Made by a program: the position numbers and the translations under genes. This document shows positions 18,584 to 24,245 of a stretch of DNA of 24,245 nucleotides, piece after piece (the stretch's first letter is position 1; each line of letters begins with the position of its first letter). The DNA comes from Didymodactylos carnosus (Eukaryota; Rotifera; Eurotatoria; Philodinida; Philodinidae). Below the pieces are notes generated by a model that was not told the origin of the DNA, did not search any database, and saw only the letters and a list, made by a program, of their open reading frames with translations. The stretch is taken from assembly GCA_905250885.1 (NCBI GenBank), contig CAJNOQ010002458.1:1-24245 (forward strand), given 5' to 3'.

Positions 18584-19989
18584 TAACACAACAGAAAACT
18601 GTTAAGAAACTGCTGCATGCCTATTTATTATCAGCAACAACAAATGTTAGATAAAAGTATTCAACAAAGTTTATTAATTATAAGAGGTACACGAGTCTTT
18701 CTCTGAGAAAATTTTTCAGAAAAACTAACTTTTTCCAATATATTACTGCCCACCTGTTGGCTATGCACAAAGAGTCGAACCACATTTGACAAATAAAATA
18801 CAGAGAGAACTTAGTCAACCTAATGAAATTTTCTTCACCCAAAACCTCATGCCTTAAATATAATGTGCGAAAACCACTATGAAGAAGTTCAACCTTCTGA
18901 CAAACAGGCATACATTTTTTAAACTTTTGACAGAGATATGTTGAGAAATCAAAGTCATCTACTTTCCATGTTTTTTCTCTGTATTTCTTATTTTTTAAAA
19001 ACGCAGAAGCGAAGTAAAACAAAAAATGATCTTATTATTACAAGGAAAAGAAAAATACAACAGCCCCAAGTAGGATGTTTGAAGTATAAAACTTTATTTT
19101 CTATAATTTCAGTGACAACATGAGAATAGAATAAAATCTTTTTCTTGTTGCCAACACACATTAAAAATATGAAAGACATGATTGCTTTATACTGTTACGT
19201 TAGAAAACAAAATTAAATAAGAAAGGTGTCACCGTCATTTTTTTATTACGCATGTGCTTTAAGGCTGTTAAGCATCAAATCGTTGGTTTTCGAGCACGTA
19301 GATTGTTATCAGAGTAACATATTCTTTTAAATAAATCAGCAAAAATATCTGCTGGCGCTTAATTAATGAGTACAGGATAATTGTAAAGTATGACACCTGG
19401 TTTAAAAGTATATAGCAATCCTCACATAGAAGACAATCAATTAGCGTCACTTTATAAAGTGTAGAAAATGTCACGTAGACGGTGGATATGCTATGTGAAG
19501 CTGTGTGTCAAACTGAACCGCAGCTCAAACTTTTAGTGCAATATTATCTAGTATCGAATTTTAAGATATAATAAAACGGATTTTACACGGTAGTGTGATC
19601 GTTAAGACGAAGAGGCGAGGGTGATATGAGTTACGGGTTCCGAGCTAATTACTAAACCCGCTCTGCATCCTCTCTTCTAGTTACATGCATGCTGATTAGA
19701 AATCGTTCTCTTTTCAATTAATTTTTTTTTCATTCTCTTTTAGTTGCAAATTTTAGTTTAAATATCGAGTCCTTCTGTATGTAAATTCCGTATGTGTCAA
19801 ATAATATGTCGATATAGTACCTAAAAGTACGCTAATACAAATGAATAAAGTTAAGTTCTGGTTTTAAAGTATACAGTGTAATATAAGAATTGATTAGATA
19901 TCTCCGACACAGTATTTCTTAGAATGTAACTATTTTGTTTAAAAAAAGAGTAACGCCGAAGGCAATAAACCTTTGTCTGTAAAAATAAG
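18584..19989. other. Long AT-rich stretch without recognisable gene
   Basis: A 114-codon minus frame (18678-19022) and smaller frames show Lys/Phe/Tyr-rich translations without motifs. No tRNA-like B-box or cloverleaf was found. Nothing else is supported. Confidence 0.4.
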
Positions 19990-20035
19990 AGGCTGATCAA
20001 ATTTATTTGGCTGATTCTAATTTGGCTGATTGTAA
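19990..20035. repeat. Short GGCTGAT direct repeats
   Basis: GGCTGAT occurs at 19991, 20009 and 20024, the last two within TTTGGCTGATT contexts 15 bp apart. This is a minor degenerate tandem repeat. Confidence 0.55.
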
Positions 20036-20050
20036 GCGGAGCCAGTTTTC

Positions 20051-20268
20051 CAAGGGGGAAAAAGCGTTTTTGGAATGTTAGACTGGGCTGAAATGGACTG
20101 CAATGGACCAGAATGGGCCGGAGTGGACCACACTGATGCTGAGTGAGAATTTCTATTTTTTTGTAGGTATTCTTAAGGTCCTTGTCCGCTGCTTCCTTCA
20201 GAGAGCGTTTTTTGACAATTTTTTCGATTTTTCATTTCCGACGGACTTATGTCAAGGGGGAAAAGTGC
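20051..20268. repeat. Two direct copies of the hAT-MITE end motif CAAGGGGGAAAA
   Basis: CAAGGGGGAAAAAGCG at 20051-20066 is identical over 15 bases to the terminus of the 7122-7371 MITE. CAAGGGGGAAAAGTGC lies at 20253-20268 in the same orientation. No inverted partner lies nearby, so these could be truncated or rearranged relatives. Between them is TGGACC-type low-complexity sequence. Confidence 0.55.
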
Positions 20269-20331
20269 ATTCCGACAGTCCGTGGAGGGCCGTGGGCTTA
20301 AGGAAACTTTATTGAACTGAACTGTCCTAGA

Positions 20332-21061
20332 AATCTCTGCTCCCACAAGCAGAACAAGAAGGTTCTGTCTGTGGGAAAAGAACTCACAGAATAGAACACA
20401 ATTCCTCGGTTATCAGAGAAATATTTTCAACAAAAGAACATGACTGTTCTGCTTTGGGAACACGATTGTTCTGTTGAGTTAATTGCAATATTTCCGAAAG
20501 CCCTCTGCTCAAATGCCTAGTTTTCCAGAAGTCCATTATGAAAGTAAAAATCAAAGCAGATTGCTATTGCCACTGGAATCAGCATGTCTGAAAACCTCCA
20601 GGCTCTGAGATTGAGCCTGAAATCTTCATTTCAGTAGACTATATCCCAATTTTTCTTGTGTTGGAAAGACGCTCATTGAAGCAGCCAGCTCTTGCACAGA
20701 TAAATTATGTGTACAAACACATTGTTTCTCAAAATACACACTCGATAGTATATAAGTCTGTCAAAAATGAAAAAATTGTCAAAAATGGTTTGGGAATGGT
20801 ACGGAATTAGCTGCAATGGCCCATTCCGCTTTTTTGTCCTTGCAGTTTCCACTAAACTCTGAGAGAACAACGGTATTGTAGTTCAGAGTGTCGGGCTGAG
20901 TTTTCCTACACCAGATGTGAAGTAGGAAACCGTTTTCTCAACAGTTTCTAATCAAAACAGCGAAAACAAAGTGTTTTCGGTGCTACACCCAGCGGAATCC
21001 CCACGGTGACTATGGAAAAACCCAGTTATACTTGTGATAAATAATAGGTATTAGACATGAG
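20332..21061. other. Intergenic DNA with small TGTTCTG repeats
   Basis: CCCACAAGCAGAAC faces GTTCTGTCTGTGGG near 20342-20374, a small hairpin, and TGTTCTG recurs near 20443-20470. A 65-codon minus frame (20673-20870) is not recognisable. No gene. Confidence 0.4.
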
Positions 21062-21372
21062 CCGATAGAAAAAGTCGAAATTATCTTCATAAGTCTCAAT
21101 TTTGTCCAACAGAACTTCTATGGAATAAAACTATCATATTTGGAATCAGGATCAGAAAACGAATGGACTGATGTGTCTTTCGAAATTTTTGGTGGAAATC
21201 TCGATGATTTTTCAACGTGAACATTCGAAAAAATTAAAGTACTCGGATAGGATAGAGATCACTTGACTCGTTTTCTAATCCTGATTCCAAATATGATATT
21301 TTTATTCCATAGAAGTTGAGTTCTGTTGGAGAAAATTGAGGCTTATGAAGATAATTCCGGCTTTTTCGATTC
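21062..21372. mobile_element. Inverted repeat with about 100-bp arms
   Basis: Left 21062-21162 and right about 21268-21372 share GAATCAGGAT/ATCCTGATTC, CATATTTGGAATCAG, CTTCTATGGAATAAAA and TTATCTTCATAAG blocks in inverse orientation, around a roughly 105-bp spacer. The spacer is non-coding. It is probably a MITE. Confidence 0.75.
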
Positions 21373-22290
21373 TTATTTAGAAAAAATGAATGTTCTCAAC
21401 AACGATACAAAATTACAAAAAAAGCGTCGCATATTTTTAAAGCTGGGCTATCAGCAAATCTACTCAGATAAAAATGACGGCTTCAGCCCTTAATACAAAA
21501 AACTAGATAGATTTACAAAATGACTTACCCTTATTTCCCTCCTTTCTTACGTCCTGGTGGATAGGCGTTTACCTACGAAATGCATCTATTAATAGTTTTT
21601 AATTCAGTTTTCAAAGCTGAATAAGAAAAAAATAATTTGAATGTACTGATGAAAAACTCAAGTTGAAAAATCTAATTTTCGTGAACATCATCGTTTTTTC
21701 GAGCTTTTAGGTAGTTCTAGTTTTCTCGATTTTTCGACATGAGAAAAAGGCTTCGAAAAATTAAAAACTTGAAATTCGTGATCAGCTCGAAAAACTCGAT
21801 GGAATGGTGTATAATAAGTTCAGAAAAAAAGTTTGCTTTATTTTTGCATAAGCTGAACCTTAACTATTATGTATTAAACTAACATTCCAATTAATAATAG
21901 TGAATCTAAGTTTGAGCTTGAGAAAGAAGAAGCAAAAGAATTTACTCATATCTAAATCAGGGTGGAGTGAGGATCAACATTGTTGCCTCAAACATTCCCG
22001 GCGACAAACTGTGGAGAAAGTGGGCAATCTGTGTGAAAGTATCGATAAGTATTATTAGTAAGGCAGTCGAATAAGATTCGAAACATCTCCGGATTCTCTC
22101 TTCTACATGTTTCACATACTAGATATTTTATCTTTGTTTTGTCCAGAATCACAATAAAACTAATAAGTTTAAATGTGAAAAGTAGATTGTTACTAGGCTG
22201 CAGAAACTTTCTTGAAAAAATACTTTTCAAGTTCATTAACTTCTTCTCATCTAACTTCTAATTCTAAGACACATTGTCGGTGATTTGTTA
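21373..22290. other. AT-rich stretch without recognisable gene
   Basis: A small dyad (TCGTTTTTTCGAGCT and AGCTCGAAAAACTCGA) spans about 21690-21799. An 82-codon minus frame (21988-22236) has no recognisable motif. Confidence 0.4.
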
Positions 22291-22601
22291 CAGTGGAATG
22301 GGGTTAACGGAAAACGTCGAATGGAAAAAACATCGAAAAAACAGAAAATATAGGAAGGGGAAATATCGACGGGGACAACGCAGAAAGGGAAAATGTCGAC
22401 AGGGAAAATGTATAAAAGTTAAGAAGGTGTGTGTAGCACTTAAATGAAGCCTGCCACGCTCAATATAAAAGGTTGTTTTATCGTGTGTTATTTTATTAAA
22501 ACTTCTAGTCGTCCTTCTAAACTGAAAATACATTTCGTACTCAACCAGTTGTTCGAAGGGTACTTCGAGTGCTCGGAATTCCGCTTTCGATGAAAGTTCG
22601 C

Positions 22602-22833
22602 CGAGGGCTGCAACCGTCGGAAAATGACACTTCGAATTCTTGATATAAGCTTCCGAGCCCTCATCACACCCTCGAGAGAGCAAGGACTCGGAAGTCCCGA
22701 ACACTTCTATTTGACGGCTCGAAATTTTTCTCGATTGCTCGCTACCTATCTGAAATCTGAGGGCTCGAAATCGATACCCCTCGAAAGCTTATATCCAGGA
22801 TCCGGAGTGTCATTTTTCGAGGGTTGAAGCCCT
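22602..22833. repeat. Palindromic element nested in the 1.25-kb transposon
   Basis: CGAGGGCTGCAACC...AAAATGACACTTCG...ATATAAGCTTCCGAGCCCTC on the left is mirrored by GAGGGCTCGAAATCG...AAAGCTTATATCCAGGATCC...GTGTCATTTTTCGAGG...GAAGCCCTCG on the right. The segment is GC-richer than its host and full of CTCGA/TCGAG motifs. It is probably a separate MITE insertion. The 138-codon minus-strand frame across it is an artefact. Confidence 0.65.
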
Positions 22834-23154
22834 CGGGCACGAGGGCCTTTTTTCGAGTACTCGCCCCACCCCTCCAACGACTTTTTTCTTCCGCATGGAT
22901 ATATTCACAAAATGCACGACAAAAAAATCTCTGATGAAATAAGCGGATACGGCGCGTCGAAAGTAAAATAAATGAATGGACAAAGCACATATCGACGAAG
23001 GAAAATAACATCTTCAAAGACTGAAGGTCATCGGCCTGACAATAAAAAGATCCGTTCATCTCTTATATCATGTATAAAAAGAGAGAAAAAAAATCCTTAT
23101 TGTCTGTATTTCACATGTAGCAAAAGAAACGCCGCTATCAGCCAAAGTGAAGCA

Positions 23155-23247
23155 ATGAAGCCAGCAGTGTCGTTTATAACATCGAATAAAGGCAAACCAT
23201 TATTGATTTATGTTCTTCAACATTCTTCATTCAACCACAAGAATTGA
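23155..23247 (+). pseudogene. FLYWCH-like zinc-finger fragment (transposase remnant)
   Basis: An ATG opens a frame whose translation includes VSFITSNKGKPLLIY. This resembles the start of FLYWCH-type zinc fingers (pattern ...T..RGK..L.Y.GY.F...), which accompany Mutator-like transposases and are common in bdelloid genomes. The frame ends 31 codons in, before the Trp, Cys and His residues that complete the finger. It lies inside the 1.25-kb TIR element, so it is interpreted as a captured or leftover 5' piece of a transposase gene. The match is short; chance resemblance remains possible. Confidence 0.35.
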
Positions 23248-23557
23248 TGATGAGAAAGTCGCTAAAGCTAGCCTATCGGAAGCCGCCACGACTATGCTGC
23301 CGGCTGTCATCGAATTCTTTTTTTTAATATTTTTAATAAAAACTGCTAAAATAAATAAATCTCCAATAACTACAATAAAATATTTTATTTATACACTAAC
23401 GCAGTACAGAAATCTTTTCTCTTCAGTATTTGCATCTCTTTCGACATTTTCCTTCCGCACGTTTCCAGTTTCGATATTTTCCTTTTCTAGTTTTTTTTCA
23501 ACGTTTTTCCCTTTCGACATTCTTCCATTCGACGTTTTCCACCAAGACCAGTGGAAT

Positions 23558-24072
23558 TCCATGACCAAATTTTAACATTTTCCAAAGTATTTATATCTAT
23601 TTAACGTATGATATGACATATCAACATGAGCCATGTTGGGATTTTGAGGGATTTTTCAAAACCCGTCGGAAACTAAGTGAGGTTTCTAGAAAGCCAAGAT
23701 ATGAAATTTTTCAATTGGATTTTGAGTTTTCAAGTCAGTCATTGTGGAAAGCATATTAAGCTACACATCATGTGTATTTTAATTAGAATAGGGTCTTTGT
23801 TGATATACGAAGTCGGATAACTTATATTTTTCGTTTTTTCCTATGATATATACTTTGTCTTCGTAAACTTTATTATTTACAATCAATAGTTAGACGTTTC
23901 GATTACAACTTAAACCATGCCTAGCACCACCATGAATCTGATAATCTGATTTTTCGTTGTCATCACCGCTATCATTATTATTTGTCAAATCATCTTAAAT
24001 AAAGAATAGTTGGCAAAGAATGATTTCGAACTAACTTTTTATTGTGGGGGATGATTGGACCTGAATTTAAAA
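23558..24072. other. AT-rich stretch without recognisable gene
   Basis: No coding, RNA or strong repeat signal was identified between the 1.25-kb element and the GATCACGG repeats. Confidence 0.4.
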
Positions 24073-24245
24073 GATCACGGAAAAAACATGCTTTGGATCA
24101 CGGTTGGCTGAATTGTGAAAAAAAACATGGAAAAGATCCGGGTTACGAAAATAAAAATCTTTTATGCCAGAAACATTAATTTGATCACGGAAAAAAATCT
24201 AATTAAAGCTATGTTATGAAAAAACATCGTTTAGATCACGGAATT
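24073..24245. repeat. Degenerate GATCACGGAAAAAA repeats, cut by the window edge
   Basis: GATCACGG occurs at 24073, 24096, 24183 and 24234, with a variant GATCCGGG at 24135. Each is usually followed by an A-run and often by ACAT. The spacing is irregular (about 23-51 nt). This may be the subterminal array of an element continuing beyond the window. Confidence 0.6.

Larger units (their letters stand above)
22300..23549. mobile_element. 1.25-kb non-autonomous DNA transposon with TIRs and 8-9 bp target duplication
   Basis: The left end GGGGTTAACGGAAAACGTCG continues AATGGAA. The inverted right end GGTCTTGGTGGAAAACGTCG also continues AATGGAA. AGTGGAAT (or CAGTGGAAT, 9 bp) flanks both sides (22291-22299 and 23549-23557). 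Subterminal arrays of GGGAAAATGTCGA-like units extend about 110 bp inward on both sides in mirror orientation. The interior lacks an intact transposase. The duplication length fits Mutator-like (9 bp), hAT or Merlin (8 bp) elements; a FLYWCH-like fragment inside favours Mutator-like. Confidence 0.75.

Noticed and set aside
18760-18790. Possible tRNA B-box-like AGAGTCGAACCACA
   Set aside because: No matching A-box, acceptor stem or cloverleaf could be built around it on either strand.
18678-19022. 114-codon minus-strand open frame
   Set aside because: AT-rich sequence gives long frames by chance; the translation has no domain features.
22288-22704. 138-codon minus-strand open frame
   Set aside because: It crosses the TIR array and nested palindrome of the 1.25-kb element; the translation is low-complexity Phe/Arg/His repeats from GGAAAATGTCGA units.
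24073-24245. CRISPR-like array
   Set aside because: Repeats are only about 8 bp, degenerate and irregularly spaced; the genome appears eukaryotic.

Overview
This window looks like AT-rich nuclear DNA from a small metazoan, most plausibly a bdelloid rotifer (Rotaria/Adineta type). The evidence is the short spliceosomal introns (mostly 55-87 bp), an intronless gene that joins an arginine-type ADP-ribosyltransferase (ART) domain to TPR repeats (a combination I associate with bdelloids), and a very high density of small palindromic DNA elements. The assignment is inference; no rRNA, mitochondrial or telomeric marker is present.

Only two genes are secure. (1) On the minus strand, 3883-5491, six exons encode a 291-residue MOSC-domain protein of the mitochondrial amidoxime-reducing component (mARC) family. 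All five junctions keep frame, and one intron appears to be of the rare GC-AG type. (2) On the minus strand, 14897-17116, a single-exon 739-residue protein has an alpha/beta N-terminal region, an ART domain with the R-S-E motif intact, and about seven TPRs. Two weaker minus-strand coding stretches lie between them. At 6694-7070 are three phase-compatible 3' exons of an acidic/basic nuclear-type protein, with a probable duplicated exon at 7459-7512. At 8837-9139 is a Ser/Thr/Pro-rich terminal exon candidate.

The rest is dominated by inverted-repeat structures. A 386-bp repeat occurs in opposite orientation on both sides of the mARC gene (2813-3198 and 6162-6547). A 250-bp near-perfect hairpin with hAT-like ends and an 8-bp target duplication (7114-7379) sits in the intron between the two duplicated exons. 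A 209-bp element with TTAA duplication (piggyBac type) has inserted into one arm of a foldback, and the other arm preserves the empty site (7919-8696). Further foldbacks lie at about 2020-2165, 2235-2299, 10625-10856, 11698-11990, 12402-12717, 12993-13432, 14089-14401, 17626-18215, 18331-18583 and 21062-21372. A 1.25-kb TIR element at 22300-23549 is flanked by an 8-9 bp duplication and contains a FLYWCH-like coding remnant and a nested palindrome.

The genes show no operon-like relation: mARC is a housekeeping redox enzyme, while the ART-TPR protein looks like a cytosolic NAD-dependent effector with a protein-binding scaffold. The main interest lies in gene-transposon architecture: duplicated symmetric exons split by a MITE, a gene bracketed by long inverted repeats, and insertion events whose pre-insertion sites can be read within the same window.
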